A stretch of DNA of 64,000 nt from Crocinitomicaceae bacterium (GTDB taxonomy: Bacteria; Bacteroidota; Bacteroidia; Flavobacteriales_D; Crocinitomicaceae), in the NCBI GenBank assembly GCA_020635955.1, contig JACJYW010000008.1:186001-250000 (forward strand), given 5' to 3'. Below are positions 44,916 through 53,930 of the stretch, in pieces; position 1 is the first letter of the stretch; each line of letters opens with the position of its first letter. The notes under the pieces were generated by a model, which had not been told where the DNA came from, ran no database searches, and was given only the letters and a program-made list of their open reading frames with translations. Made by a program: the position numbers and the translations under genes.

Positions 44916-45659
44916 ATGAATATGAAAGTTAATAGAATGAAAAAGTTTGGTTTGATCGCAGTTTTAGGAGCAGGTTCACTGACTTCATGTGTTGGCGATT
45001 CAAATTCTCCAGGTTTGGAATACATGCCAGACATGTATAGATCATCTGCTGTTGAAGCATATGTTGATTACGGAGAAGTTAGAGGAAAATATGATGAAAA
45101 TGCTCAGAATTTAATTGTTGAGAAATTCACATTTACTCCTCCATCAGGTACAATTCCTTATGCTGGAAATGGCAATGTTGCTGTTAACATGCCTTACAGA
45201 CATGGTGCTCCGGTTGGTGCTGATAAAACTCACGGATTATACGGAGTTCGTCAGGATTCAGCTGGTTTAGCAAATGCTAAATGGGATGTGAATCCAGTTC
45301 CTTTTTCTGAGGATGTTTTAAAAGAAGGAAAAGTATTATTTGAAAGATTCTGTATTCACTGTCATGGTGAAAATGGAGCAGGAGATGGAACGGTACCAGG
45401 AACTGGTAAATATCCACCACCACCTGCTTATGATGGACCATTAAAAGATAGAACTGCAGGAGAGATCTTCTACACTATTACTTACGGTAAAGGTGCCATG
45501 GGATCACATGCTTCTCAGATCAATAAAGAAGAAAGATGGAAAATTGTTTACTATGTACAAAAATTACAAGGTAACGATCCTGGAGCGGCAACTGTAGTCG
45601 TTAACGAAGAAGCAGCACCAGAAGTAGAAGGTGGAGCAGATGCTCATAATGGACATTAA
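44916..45659 (+). CDS. actE: Alternative complex III monohaem cytochrome subunit ActE
   Basis: A 247-residue lipoprotein cytochrome c: the lipobox SLTSC lies about 25 residues from the first ATG, and CIHCHGENGAGDG near residue 150 is the haem-binding site. Later MGSHASQI may supply the methionine ligand. It would pass electrons from ActA to a soluble cytochrome or directly to CoxB. Two further in-frame ATGs (44922, 44937) could be the real start. The C-terminus ends DAHNGH, again with histidines. The start lies 6 bases after actD. Confidence 0.93.
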   Translation: MNMKVNRMKKFGLIAVLGAGSLTSCVGDSNSPGLEYMPDMYRSSAVEAYVDYGEVRGKYDENAQNLIVEKFTFTPPSGTIPYAGNGNVAVNMPYRHGAPVGADKTHGLYGVRQDSAGLANAKWDVNPVPFSEDVLKEGKVLFERFCIHCHGENGAGDGTVPGTGKYPPPPAYDGPLKDRTAGEIFYTITYGKGAMGSHASQINKEERWKIVYYVQKLQGNDPGAATVVVNEEAAPEVEGGADAHNGH

Positions 45660-45684
45660 TTGATAATTAGAAAAGACAATATTC

Positions 45685-46902
45685 ATGGAATATCAAATTT
45701 CATCAAAAGCTAAAAGAACAATATTTGCTACCATTGGTTTAGGACTGGTATTGTTCATCATTGGAGCAATCATGGAAAGTGGTTCTGAACAATTCAAAAC
45801 CAAAATCCTATCCAATTTTTTAATTGACGGATTCTTTTTCTTTGCAATTGCCTTAGGATCTCTGTTCTTCTTAGCATTGCAGTACGCAACTGAAACGGGA
45901 TGGTCAGTAGCCATTAAAAGAATTGTTGAAGGTGTTGCTTCGTATGTAGTTGTAGGAATCGGAATTTTAATTGCATTGTTTGCAGTGTTAACGTTCATGG
46001 AAGGTGGATATACTGATGTAGATGGTCACCATTTGGGGCACATCTATCAGTGGATGGACCCTGAAGTAGTAGCACATGACCCGATTATTGCAGCTAAAGC
46101 ACCGTTCTTAACAGTACCATTCTTTTGGATTGCAACACTTGTGTATTTTACTGTTTACTTCTTATTCTACAGAGGGTTTAGAAAAAGATCTCTTCAAGAG
46201 GATATTGAAGGTGGAACTAAAATTCACATGAAGAATTTTGCTAAAGGAGCGTTGTTCTTAGTATTGTTCGGATACTTTTCTTCAACTTCTTCTTGGCATT
46301 GGTTGATGTCAATTGATGCGCATTGGTTCTCTACATTATTTGGATGGTATACATTCGGAGGTATGTGGTGTACTTCAATGACCGTTATTATGTTGTTGAT
46401 CATCTATCTTAAAAAGAACGGATACCTAGAATTTGTAAATGATTCTCACATCCATGATGTTGGTAAATGGATCTTTGCTACTTCGTTCTTATGGTCATAT
46501 TTGTTCTTCTCACAGTATATGCTTTACTGGTATGCTGATATACCTGAAGAGGTGATCTACTACGTTCAAAGAATTGATCAATATTCACCTGTTTACTGGG
46601 GAATGTTCATGATTAACTTCATTATTCCAATGGTAGTATTAATGTCGAGAGAGGCAAAAAGAAGCCCTGGTATTTTGATGTTTGTTTGTTTGGTGATCAT
46701 TTTAGGACACTGGACAGATGTTTACATGTTGGTTACTCCTGGTACAATGGGAGAACATGGTTGTATCGGATTAATTGAGATAGGATTGTTTATGACGTTT
46801 GCTGGAGTGTTCACATTCTACGTTTTAAACACTCTTACTAAAGCTCCGTTAATGCCAAAGAATCACCCTTATTTGGATGAGAGTAAACATCACGAAATTT
46901 AA
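45685..46902 (+). CDS. actF: Alternative complex III membrane subunit ActF
   Basis: A 405-residue integral membrane protein with about ten helices, homologous to ActC but smaller. Typical segments: SSTSSWHWLMSIDAHWFSTL, FGWYTFGGMWCTSMTVIMLL, LWSYLFFSQYMLYWYADIPE and RVDQYSPVYWGM-like (RIDQYSPVYWGMF). The family's second quinone-related module probably supports the complex rather than binding a cofactor. It is followed by coxB after 28 bases. Confidence 0.95.
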   Translation: MEYQISSKAKRTIFATIGLGLVLFIIGAIMESGSEQFKTKILSNFLIDGFFFFAIALGSLFFLALQYATETGWSVAIKRIVEGVASYVVVGIGILIALFAVLTFMEGGYTDVDGHHLGHIYQWMDPEVVAHDPIIAAKAPFLTVPFFWIATLVYFTVYFLFYRGFRKRSLQEDIEGGTKIHMKNFAKGALFLVLFGYFSSTSSWHWLMSIDAHWFSTLFGWYTFGGMWCTSMTVIMLLIIYLKKNGYLEFVNDSHIHDVGKWIFATSFLWSYLFFSQYMLYWYADIPEEVIYYVQRIDQYSPVYWGMFMINFIIPMVVLMSREAKRSPGILMFVCLVIILGHWTDVYMLVTPGTMGEHGCIGLIEIGLFMTFAGVFTFYVLNTLTKAPLMPKNHPYLDESKHHEI

Positions 46903-46930
46903 TAGACAATAGCGTAAAAAGGATAAAGAA

Positions 46931-48199
46931 ATGAAGTTAATTGTTTTAGCCGTTATCGTATTGACAGTGATCGCAGTTGCACAGCTTATGCGTGTATACG
47001 AGCTTTCGTCAAAACTAAGAGGTCACAGAGAAGAAGATATTAATCTTAAAACGAATAATATCAACGCCGGATTAATGTTGGTGTTTATAACTGTATTCTT
47101 TGGATCAACATTATACATGCTTTGGTTATATGGAAATGGAGGACTTCCTGAAGCAGCATCTGAGCATGGTGTAGATGTGGATTGGTTATATGGCGTTAAC
47201 TGGATCATTGTATTTACAGTGTTCTTTGTAACGAACTCATTATTGTTCTTCTTTGCATATAAATATTCTTACCATCCGGAAAGAAAGGCTTACTATTTCC
47301 CACATGACAACAAGTTAGAAATGATCTGGACAGTGGTTCCGGCTGCGGCATTGGCTGTAATTATCATTCTTGGATTGATGACGTGGAATAAAATTACAGG
47401 AGCTCCTTCTGATGATGCTGTTGTGGTAGAGCTTTATGCAAAACAGTTTGACTGGACAGTAAGATATTCAGGTGAAGATAATCAACTAGGATATGCTGAT
47501 TATAAATTGGTGAACGGAGAGAATCCACTAGGAGTAATCACGTCAGACAATATTGATAAGAGAATTGCTGAAATTGATGACTTGATCGAGCAAAATCAAA
47601 CTAGATTAGATGGTATTGCAAACGGAACCAATATTGCTTCTGCTGCAAATGAGTATAAATTACAGCACGACATTGAAAAAATGGGTCGAATTAAACAAAG
47701 AATCATTAAAATGGCTGAAGCGTACAATGATTCGATCTACTCAAAAGCAAATGATGATTTTACATCTAAATCAGCTTTATTCTTAATTAAAGGTAAAGAG
47801 TATCAATTCGTATTAAGATCAAGAGACGTTTTACATTCAGCTTATTTTCCTCACTTTAGAGCACAGATGAACTGTGTGCCAGGTATGAGAACAACCATTA
47901 AATTCACTCCAACTATTACAACTCAGGAGATGAGAGAGAAAACAGGAAATAAAGATTTCAGTTACATTTTATTGTGTAACAAGATTTGTGGAGTTTCTCA
48001 CTCAAATATGTTCTTACCTGTTATAGTTGGTTCTGAAGAGGAGTTTCAGGCATGGAGAAATGACGGTGTAAGTACTGCAATGATCGTTTCAAGTGCAGTA
48101 GAGGTTGCAGAGGAACTAGAGGTAGAAGAACCTGCTATGGAAGCGCAAGCTGAAGGAGAAGAAGCAGTTGTTGAAGGAGAAGGTGGAGACCACAATTAA
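46931..48199 (+). CDS. coxB: Cytochrome c oxidase subunit II
   Basis: A 422-residue electron-entry subunit. Four hydrophobic segments precede the copper domain, two more than in the classic protein. The dinuclear CuA ligands are His302 (DVLHSAYFPHF), Cys349, Cys353, His357 and Met360 in CNKICGVSHSNM. An insertion of about 80 residues (196-280), helical and charged (IDKRIAEIDDLIEQNQTRL), interrupts the domain before the ligands. The C-terminus is acidic (AEELEVEEPAMEAQAEGEEA). No fused haem c domain is present, so ActE may donate directly. Confidence 0.96.
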   Translation: MKLIVLAVIVLTVIAVAQLMRVYELSSKLRGHREEDINLKTNNINAGLMLVFITVFFGSTLYMLWLYGNGGLPEAASEHGVDVDWLYGVNWIIVFTVFFVTNSLLFFFAYKYSYHPERKAYYFPHDNKLEMIWTVVPAAALAVIIILGLMTWNKITGAPSDDAVVVELYAKQFDWTVRYSGEDNQLGYADYKLVNGENPLGVITSDNIDKRIAEIDDLIEQNQTRLDGIANGTNIASAANEYKLQHDIEKMGRIKQRIIKMAEAYNDSIYSKANDDFTSKSALFLIKGKEYQFVLRSRDVLHSAYFPHFRAQMNCVPGMRTTIKFTPTITTQEMREKTGNKDFSYILLCNKICGVSHSNMFLPVIVGSEEEFQAWRNDGVSTAMIVSSAVEVAEELEVEEPAMEAQAEGEEAVVEGEGGDHN

Positions 48200-48241
48200 T
48201 TGATTAGATAGAAAGATTAGAATAAAACTAAAGTATAGAAT

Positions 48242-50026
48242 ATGGCAGCTACAGCAGCTCACGGACATCATCACAAAGAAAGTTTTATAACGAAGTACAT
48301 CTTTTCTCAGGATCATAAAATGATCGGGAAACAGTTCTTAGTTACAGCTATCGTTATGGCGGTAGTAGCGGTGATCCTTTCAGTATTATTTAGAATTCAA
48401 TTGGGTTGGCCAGGAGAAAGCAATAGTGTATTGTCTTTCTTTTTAGGTGATACCTGGGCACCAAATGGTGTTTTGGATAGAGGAATGTATTTAGGATTGG
48501 TAACCATTCATGGTACGATCATGGTATTCTTTGTATTGACAGGAGGATTATCTGGAACTTTCTCGAACTTGCTTATTCCATTGCAAGTGGGGGCACGTGA
48601 TATGGCGTCAGGTTTATTGAACATGATCTCATATTGGTTGTTCTTTTTGTCTTCAGCATTAATGTTGTATTCATTGTTCATTGAAACTGGACCTGCATCT
48701 GCTGGTTGGACAATTTATCCGCCACTTTCAATTTATGAAGAGGCAATTGGTGGTTCAGGGCAAGGTATGACACTTTGGTTGTTGTCAATGACTGTTTTCA
48801 TTGCTTCATCTCTGTTAGGTTCTTTGAATTATATCGTAACTGTATTGAATCTTAGAACAAAAGGTATGAAAATGACCAGACTTCCTTTGACTGTTTGGGC
48901 ATTCTTTATCACTGCTGTAATTGGGGTTCTTTCTTTCCCTGTATTAGTTTCAGCTGTTGTTCTTATGATGATGGATAGATTGTTAGGTACATCTTTCTAC
49001 ATCAATGATGCAATCGTTGGAACAGAGTTACTTGAGCAATCAGGAGGATCTCCAATTTTATTTGAACACTTATTCTGGTTCTTAGGTCACCCTGAGGTAT
49101 ATATCGTATTATTACCGGCATTAGGTTTGACTTCAGAGATTGTATCTACGAACTCTAGAAAACCAATCTTTGGTTATCGTGCAATGATTGGATCGATTCT
49201 AGCAATCGCATTCTTATCATTTATCGTTTGGGGTCACCATATGTTCGTAACAGGTATGAACCCATTCCTTGGTGGTGTATTCGTATTTACCACATTGTTG
49301 ATTGCTATTCCTTCAGCAGTAAAAGTATTTAACTACCTAACAACGTTATGGAAAGGAAATATCAAATACACCCCTGCAATGTTGTTCTCAGTAGGTTTGG
49401 TATCCTCATTCATCACAGGAGGTATCACTGGAGTGATATTAGCTGACTCTGCTTTAGATATTCAAGTGCATGATACATATTTCGTAGTAGCTCACTTCCA
49501 CATTGTAATGGGACTTTCTGCAATCTTCGGAATGTTTGCAGGAGTTTATCACTGGTTCCCTAAAATGTATGGAAAAATGATGAACTCGAAACTAGGTATG
49601 GTTCATTTCTGGATTACCCTGGTTGGAGCTTATGGAGTTTTCTTCCCAATGCACTTTATAGGTATTGGAGGGGCACCAAGAAGATATTATGATTACTCAG
49701 TTTGGGAGAACTTTGATACGAATCAATATGAAATGATTTTGGATTTGAATCAGGTAATTTCGGTCTTTGCTATTATTGCAGCTCTTGGTCAGATCATATT
49801 CATATTCAATTTCTTCTATAGCATTAGAAGAGGTCAGGTAGCAGTACAAAATCCTTGGAAAGGTAACGCACTTGAATGGACAACTCCAGTTGAACATGTT
49901 CATGGTAACTGGCCTGGTGAAGTTCCTGAAGTACATAGATGGCCTTACGATTATTCTAAACCAGGATTTGAAGAAGATTTTGTACCTCAAACTACTCCAA
50001 TCGGAGCAGGAGAAGAGGAGCATTAA
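48242..50026 (+). CDS. coxA: Cytochrome c oxidase subunit I
   Basis: Catalytic haem-copper subunit, 594 residues, about 12 helices. Motifs: IHGTIMVFFVLTGGLSGTF with the haem a ligand, FWFLGHPEVYIVLLPALG with the CuB histidine and cross-linked tyrosine, VWGHHMFVTGM with two CuB histidines, and HDTYFVVAHFHIVMG with the haem a and a3 histidines. The glutamate in GHPEVY fits an A-type oxidase. The N-terminus begins MAATAAHGHHHKES, another His-rich extension. Subunit III and haem assembly genes are not adjacent. Confidence 0.97.
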   Translation: MAATAAHGHHHKESFITKYIFSQDHKMIGKQFLVTAIVMAVVAVILSVLFRIQLGWPGESNSVLSFFLGDTWAPNGVLDRGMYLGLVTIHGTIMVFFVLTGGLSGTFSNLLIPLQVGARDMASGLLNMISYWLFFLSSALMLYSLFIETGPASAGWTIYPPLSIYEEAIGGSGQGMTLWLLSMTVFIASSLLGSLNYIVTVLNLRTKGMKMTRLPLTVWAFFITAVIGVLSFPVLVSAVVLMMMDRLLGTSFYINDAIVGTELLEQSGGSPILFEHLFWFLGHPEVYIVLLPALGLTSEIVSTNSRKPIFGYRAMIGSILAIAFLSFIVWGHHMFVTGMNPFLGGVFVFTTLLIAIPSAVKVFNYLTTLWKGNIKYTPAMLFSVGLVSSFITGGITGVILADSALDIQVHDTYFVVAHFHIVMGLSAIFGMFAGVYHWFPKMYGKMMNSKLGMVHFWITLVGAYGVFFPMHFIGIGGAPRRYYDYSVWENFDTNQYEMILDLNQVISVFAIIAALGQIIFIFNFFYSIRRGQVAVQNPWKGNALEWTTPVEHVHGNWPGEVPEVHRWPYDYSKPGFEEDFVPQTTPIGAGEEEH

Positions 50027-50044
50027 TAATTGATTAAACGATAG

Positions 50045-50077
50045 AAGCCCGGTTAGTATGAACTAATCGGGCTTTTT
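50045..50077 (+). terminator. Terminator after coxA
   Basis: AGCCCGGTTAGT (50046-50057) pairs with ACTAATCGGGCT (50062-50073), one G-T pair, ATGA loop, then TTTTT. The right arm also encodes the last codons and stop of the convergent lipoprotein gene. Confidence 0.85.
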
Positions 50078-51382
50078 GCATAATGGAATTATATATAGAT
50101 CGGGGTGGTGAATTTCAAATGAGTGTTCTTTTATTTCTATTCCACTGGTAATTTGTGTATTTGTAAAGTGAGATGAAATAGTAGAATCATTTGTGAATAG
50201 TTCAAATGTTTTTTCTGAACAGATACTTTCACTCCCATCAGCCGGAATTTTCAAGAATGTGATGTTATAAGGTTTATCTTTTTCTGCGGGTAATTTTCCT
50301 ATCACAAGAATGTCTTGATCCTTGGTGGAAATACCTCTATAAGCTAGATCATCAAGTTCTCCTCCATAGGCCTTATACCACATTACATTTCCTTCAAGAT
50401 CAGTTTTAATAATTAGATGATCACTTTTACCATCTGCACTGGAAGTATAGCCGGTTAATACATATCCATCTTCACAACGATCAATGGAATTTGACATTTC
50501 TGGTTTTATTCCTCCATAGGTCTTGGCCCAAATGATATCTCCTTCGGCAGAAAGTTTGAGTAGCATGGCATCCATATTATTTGAACTAGTTTCTGATCCA
50601 CCGGTAATCAGTATACTACCATCTTCTTCAGCATAAATATCGAAGCCACGATCATGAAATTGTCCTCCAAATACTCTTGTCCACAATGTATCCCCTTCAG
50701 GATTTACTTTGACAACATAAGTATCATAATATCCATTACCGAAGCTTTTACTGAATCCTGTTAGAACAAAACCTTTATCAGGTGTTTGTTTGACGGCATA
50801 ACAATGTTCATTCAACTCTCCCCCATATCTTCTTGTCCATAAGGTATCACCTTGTTCATCAATTTTCATTATAAAAATATCATCAAATCCAACACCATAG
50901 CTATACGTGTAACCCGTCACAATGTATGGACCATCTTCAGTTTGAATTAAGTCTGTGATATAATCTAAATTGTATCCACCAAATAGAATACTCCATTCAA
51001 GCTCACCTTCTTTGTTCAATTTAATAAGTGGCATATCATCTCTGGTGTTCCCAAATGAATTAGTTTGACCACCCAACAAATAACCCCCATCTTTTGTTTC
51101 AATCAATGAAAATCCTATGTCAGTGCTATCTCCTTTAAAAGCTAAAGCTATTTCTACATTACCAAATTGATCGGTAGTAAAGAACATCATGTCTTCTCCT
51201 CCGCATTGAGTTGTTTCTCCCAGAAATGCAAAACCATCATTAGTTGTTTGTACTACATCAATAGCTACATTAACATGATCGCCATCTATTTGATATTGAA
51301 ACCTTTTTTCAGTAAGTGGCTCACTACATCCCAATAAGGAAATTGTGAATATGTAGATGGAAATTTTTTTAAGTGAATTCAT
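50063..51382 (-). CDS. Lipoprotein with repeated propeller-like motifs
   Basis: A 439-residue lipoprotein: signal ending SLLGC (Cys18). The mature part is made of about seven repeats of roughly 50 residues with the pattern DGGYxLxGxTxSFG...DxxxxKxxxxGDxxWxxxYGG (for example KGFVLTGFSKSFGNGYYDTY), consistent with a beta-propeller. No catalytic motif is seen. The ATG at 51382 gives a normal lipoprotein signal; an upstream in-frame ATG would add 34 residues without one. It lies between coxA and ruvB, a place where those genes are often adjacent in Flavobacteria, so it may be an insertion in that order. Confidence 0.82.
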   Translation of the reverse strand: MNSLKKISIYIFTISLLGCSEPLTEKRFQYQIDGDHVNVAIDVVQTTNDGFAFLGETTQCGGEDMMFFTTDQFGNVEIALAFKGDSTDIGFSLIETKDGGYLLGGQTNSFGNTRDDMPLIKLNKEGELEWSILFGGYNLDYITDLIQTEDGPYIVTGYTYSYGVGFDDIFIMKIDEQGDTLWTRRYGGELNEHCYAVKQTPDKGFVLTGFSKSFGNGYYDTYVVKVNPEGDTLWTRVFGGQFHDRGFDIYAEEDGSILITGGSETSSNNMDAMLLKLSAEGDIIWAKTYGGIKPEMSNSIDRCEDGYVLTGYTSSADGKSDHLIIKTDLEGNVMWYKAYGGELDDLAYRGISTKDQDILVIGKLPAEKDKPYNITFLKIPADGSESICSEKTFELFTNDSTISSHFTNTQITSGIEIKEHSFEIHHPDLYIIPLCKKPD

Positions 51383-51417
51383 ATAGGTTGGCTTTTTAAG
51401 TGCAAAATAATGGATTA

Positions 51418-51452
51418 TTGAAAAATTCAAATAATAATTTTCAAGGTTGAAA
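51418..51452. promoter_or_regulatory. Two adjacent dyads between the lipoprotein and ruvB
   Basis: TTGAA-AAA-TTCAA (51418-51430) and TTTCAA-GG-TTGAAA (51439-51452) are centred 21-22 bases apart, about two helical turns, in the divergent region. They are candidate operator sites for one or both genes; the regulator is unknown. Confidence 0.4.
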
Positions 51453-51456
51453 CCCG

Positions 51457-51464
51457 TATATTTG
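51457..51464 (+). promoter_or_regulatory. Possible -7 box of ruvB
   Basis: TATATTTG, 22 bases before the TTG start. The -33 region has no clear TTTG but is occupied by the second dyad. Confidence 0.4.
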
Positions 51465-51485
51465 ATAAAACAAACAACAACCATA

Positions 51486-52511
51486 TTGGAATCATTCGAT
51501 TATAGAGACGAGGAGGAATTCTCAAAAGAGGAAGAGTTAGATCAGGTATTACGACCTAAGTTATTCCATGATTTTGCCGGACAGTCAAAAGTGATCGATA
51601 ATTTATCAGTGTTTGTTCAGGCGGCAAAAAAAAGAAGAGAATCTCTAGATCATGTACTCCTGCATGGTCCTCCGGGCTTGGGTAAAACAACCCTTGCTAA
51701 TATTATTGCGAATGAATTGGGTGTAGGTATCAAAATTACTTCAGGTCCAGTTTTAGATAAACCCGGAGATCTTGCAGGACTATTAACCAATCTGGAAGAA
51801 GGAGATGTGTTGTTTATAGACGAGATTCACCGGTTGAGTCCGGTAATTGAAGAGTATTTGTATTCTGCAATGGAAGACTACACGATCGATATTATGATCG
51901 ATTCTGGTCCGTCTGCAAGAACTGTTCAAATAGGATTGAATCCATTTACGTTAATAGGCGCCACTACTCGTTCTGGTTTACTTACTTCACCATTAAGGGC
52001 AAGATTCGGGATCAATAGTAGGCTTGAATATTATGATATTGAGGTTTTATCTCACATAATTTCACGGGCTGCAGGAATCCTTGATATTGAGATACATGAT
52101 AATGCAGCAATTGAAATAGCGCGAAGAAGCAGGGGCACGCCTAGAATTGCGAATGCATTGTTGCGTAGAGTACGCGATTTTGCTCAAATTAAAGGTGATG
52201 GTATAATTACCCTTGATATTTCAAATATAGCCTTAGAAGCGCTTAATGTGGATCAGCATGGACTGGATGAAATGGATAATAAGATCCTTTCAGTTATCAT
52301 AGAGAAATTTGCTGGAGGTCCGGTTGGAATGACTACAATTGCTACTGCTGTAGGTGAAAATGCTGGAACACTTGAAGAAGTATATGAGCCATTTCTTATA
52401 AAGGAGGGATTTATCATGCGTACGCCTAGAGGAAGAAAAGTCACAGAGAAAGCCTACAAACATCTTGGTAAAGACCTTGGATTCTTCCAGGGCGGTTTAT
52501 TCAATGAATAA
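51486..52511 (+). CDS. ruvB: Holliday junction branch-migration ATPase RuvB
   Basis: AAA+ motor that drives Holliday junction migration with RuvA. The protein has 341 residues from a TTG start. Walker [11 protein letters not shown], Walker B FIDEIHRL, sensor [18 protein letters not shown] and the C-terminal winged helix ([25 protein letters not shown]) are intact. The start is taken at TTG 51486 ([11 protein letters not shown]) since a -7 box lies at 51457-51464 and an upstream in-frame TTG at 51447 would be before the promoter. It overlaps queG by 8 bases. Confidence 0.95.
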   Translation: MESFDYRDEEEFSKEEELDQVLRPKLFHDFAGQSKVIDNLSVFVQAAKKRRESLDHVLLHGPPGLGKTTLANIIANELGVGIKITSGPVLDKPGDLAGLLTNLEEGDVLFIDEIHRLSPVIEEYLYSAMEDYTIDIMIDSGPSARTVQIGLNPFTLIGATTRSGLLTSPLRARFGINSRLEYYDIEVLSHIISRAAGILDIEIHDNAAIEIARRSRGTPRIANALLRRVRDFAQIKGDGIITLDISNIALEALNVDQHGLDEMDNKILSVIIEKFAGGPVGMTTIATAVGENAGTLEEVYEPFLIKEGFIMRTPRGRKVTEKAYKHLGKDLGFFQGGLFNE

Positions 52512-53424
52512 GCATGAACTATCACAAAGAATAAAAACAAGGGCACAGGAACTTGGTTTTTTATCTTGTGGAATATCCAAAGCAACTTTTTTAGAAGATG
52601 AAGCCAAATATCTTGAAAATTGGTTAGCTAAAAATTATCAGGGTAAAATGGCCTATATGGCTAATCATTTTGATAAGAGATTGGACCCGAGACTATTGGT
52701 AGATGGGGCTAAAAGTGTGATCTCAGTCTTGTTAAACTACTATCCGGAAAAGGATCTCTTTCAGGGAAAATCTCTTAAGATCTCGAAATATGCCTATGGT
52801 GAAGACTACCATATGGTCATTAAAGACAAACTAGAAACACTTCTCAATGAAATAAAAGAACAAGTAGGAGAGATCAATGCCAGATGTTTTACAGATTCGG
52901 CTCCTATATTGGACAAGGCCTGGGCCGCTAAAAGTGGATTAGGATGGATAGGTAAAAATGCAAATCTTATTTCTGTACAAAAAGGCTCATTTTTCTTCAT
53001 TGGGGAGATTGTGATAGATGTAGAACTGGATTATGATCAACCAACTACAGATCATTGTGGAACTTGCACTGCTTGTATTGATGCTTGTCCTACTCAGGCT
53101 ATAATAAAGCCTCAATTAATTGATGGTTCAAAATGTATTTCTTATTTGACGATCGAATTGAAAGATGAACTTTTACCTTCTGAATTCAAAGATAAAATGG
53201 ATGGTTGGGTATTTGGTTGTGATGTATGTCAGGACGTTTGCCCATGGAATAGGTTTTCAAAGCCTCATTCTACTAAAGAATTCGAACCTAATGAACAACT
53301 GATAGCGATTGATTTGGTTGATTTGACCGAAGGGGTTTTTAATGAATTGTTCAAGTATTCTGCGATCAAGAGACCTAAATTCACAGGATTAAAACGGAAC
53401 ATTGATTTCGTGAGTAAAAAATAA
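52504..53424 (+). CDS. queG: Epoxyqueuosine reductase QueG
   Basis: Cobalamin-dependent iron-sulphur enzyme of the last step in queuosine tRNA modification. The 306-residue protein holds the reductive-dehalogenase-like N-terminal domain ([41 protein letters not shown]) and two [4Fe-4S] sets, [12 protein letters not shown] and [10 protein letters not shown]. It lacks the C-terminal HEAT repeats of longer homologues. The ATG at 52504 overlaps the ruvB end by 8 bases, a pairing seen elsewhere in the phylum. Confidence 0.95.
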   Translation: MNKHELSQRIKTRAQELGFLSCGISKATFLEDEAKYLENWLAKNYQGKMAYMANHFDKRLDPRLLVDGAKSVISVLLNYYPEKDLFQGKSLKISKYAYGEDYHMVIKDKLETLLNEIKEQVGEINARCFTDSAPILDKAWAAKSGLGWIGKNANLISVQKGSFFFIGEIVIDVELDYDQPTTDHCGTCTACIDACPTQAIIKPQLIDGSKCISYLTIELKDELLPSEFKDKMDGWVFGCDVCQDVCPWNRFSKPHSTKEFEPNEQLIAIDLVDLTEGVFNELFKYSAIKRPKFTGLKRNIDFVSKK

Positions 53425-53446
53425 GGGCCCGCATTGCTGCGAGCCC
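53415..53446 (-). terminator. Terminator of the small minus-strand gene
   Basis: On the minus strand, GGGCTCGCA pairs with TGCGGGCCC (one wobble) around a GCAA tetraloop, followed by TTATTTTTT. It overlaps the end of queG, which it may also help terminate. Confidence 0.7.
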
Positions 53447-53471
53447 AGTTCCATGTTAATTCATAAAAACG

Positions 53472-53657
53472 CTAAGCTTTGTTAAAGGCTACTCGCAAAA
53501 CATCCGGATAAACGTGGCCAAATTTTACAATGCACCACTCTTTAAATCCTTCAATTTCATCCTTCTTCAACCAGGTCAAAGCTTTCTTTAACTCTTTTTG
53601 AAAAAGTAGTTTGTCGAAACTAACTTTCGTTAGAATCTCCTTACATAGTTCTAACAT
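53472..53657 (-). CDS. Small conserved protein of unknown function
   Basis: A 61-residue basic, mostly helical protein beginning MLELCKEILTKVSFDKLLFQ. The pattern (LxKVSFDxxLFxKELKKAxxWLK, then WCIVKFGHVYPDVL) matches a short family I recall from Flavobacteriales genomes, but I cannot name it. A start 15 bases upstream would be a TTG, so the ATG at 53657 is preferred. It has its own terminator and no partner on that strand. Function unknown. Confidence 0.7.
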   Translation of the reverse strand: MLELCKEILTKVSFDKLLFQKELKKALTWLKKDEIEGFKEWCIVKFGHVYPDVLRVAFNKA

Positions 53658-53701
53658 AACTAAAATTTTCAAATGGTTCTACTAAATTATTGTTTTGGTC
53701 G

Positions 53702-53736
53702 ATTAACAAGTGTTAATAGTAGTTAAACTTATTAAC
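53702..53736. promoter_or_regulatory. TTAAC-based inverted repeats in the 258-base gap
   Basis: ATTAACA-AG-TGTTAAT (53702-53717) and GTTAA-ACTTA-TTAAC (53722-53736) lie between the small gene and the cupredoxin pair, with TCGATTAA repeated at 53699 and 53751. They are candidate operators. The remainder of the gap to 53930 is AT-rich, with a TAAATTTG -7-like box at 53916-53923 and nothing else recognised. Confidence 0.4.
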
Positions 53737-53930
53737 AATGGTTTATTCAATCGATTAAACCGTCATTATTTAGACGTCAAATCCGTTGATTTATTGAATA
53801 AAAGTTAAGAAAAAATGTTAAATCCAACAACAGAACAGCTTAAATTTTCTTTTCCCTAAATTTTAAGAATCATAGGATTAATAAAATTCAATTATTTATA
53901 CTGAACTGAATACCGTAAATTTGTATTGAG

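Noticed and set aside
51447..51485. Upstream TTG start extending RuvB by 13 residues
   Set aside because: The extension would begin before the -7 box at 51457-51464 and has no match to the usual RuvB N-terminus.
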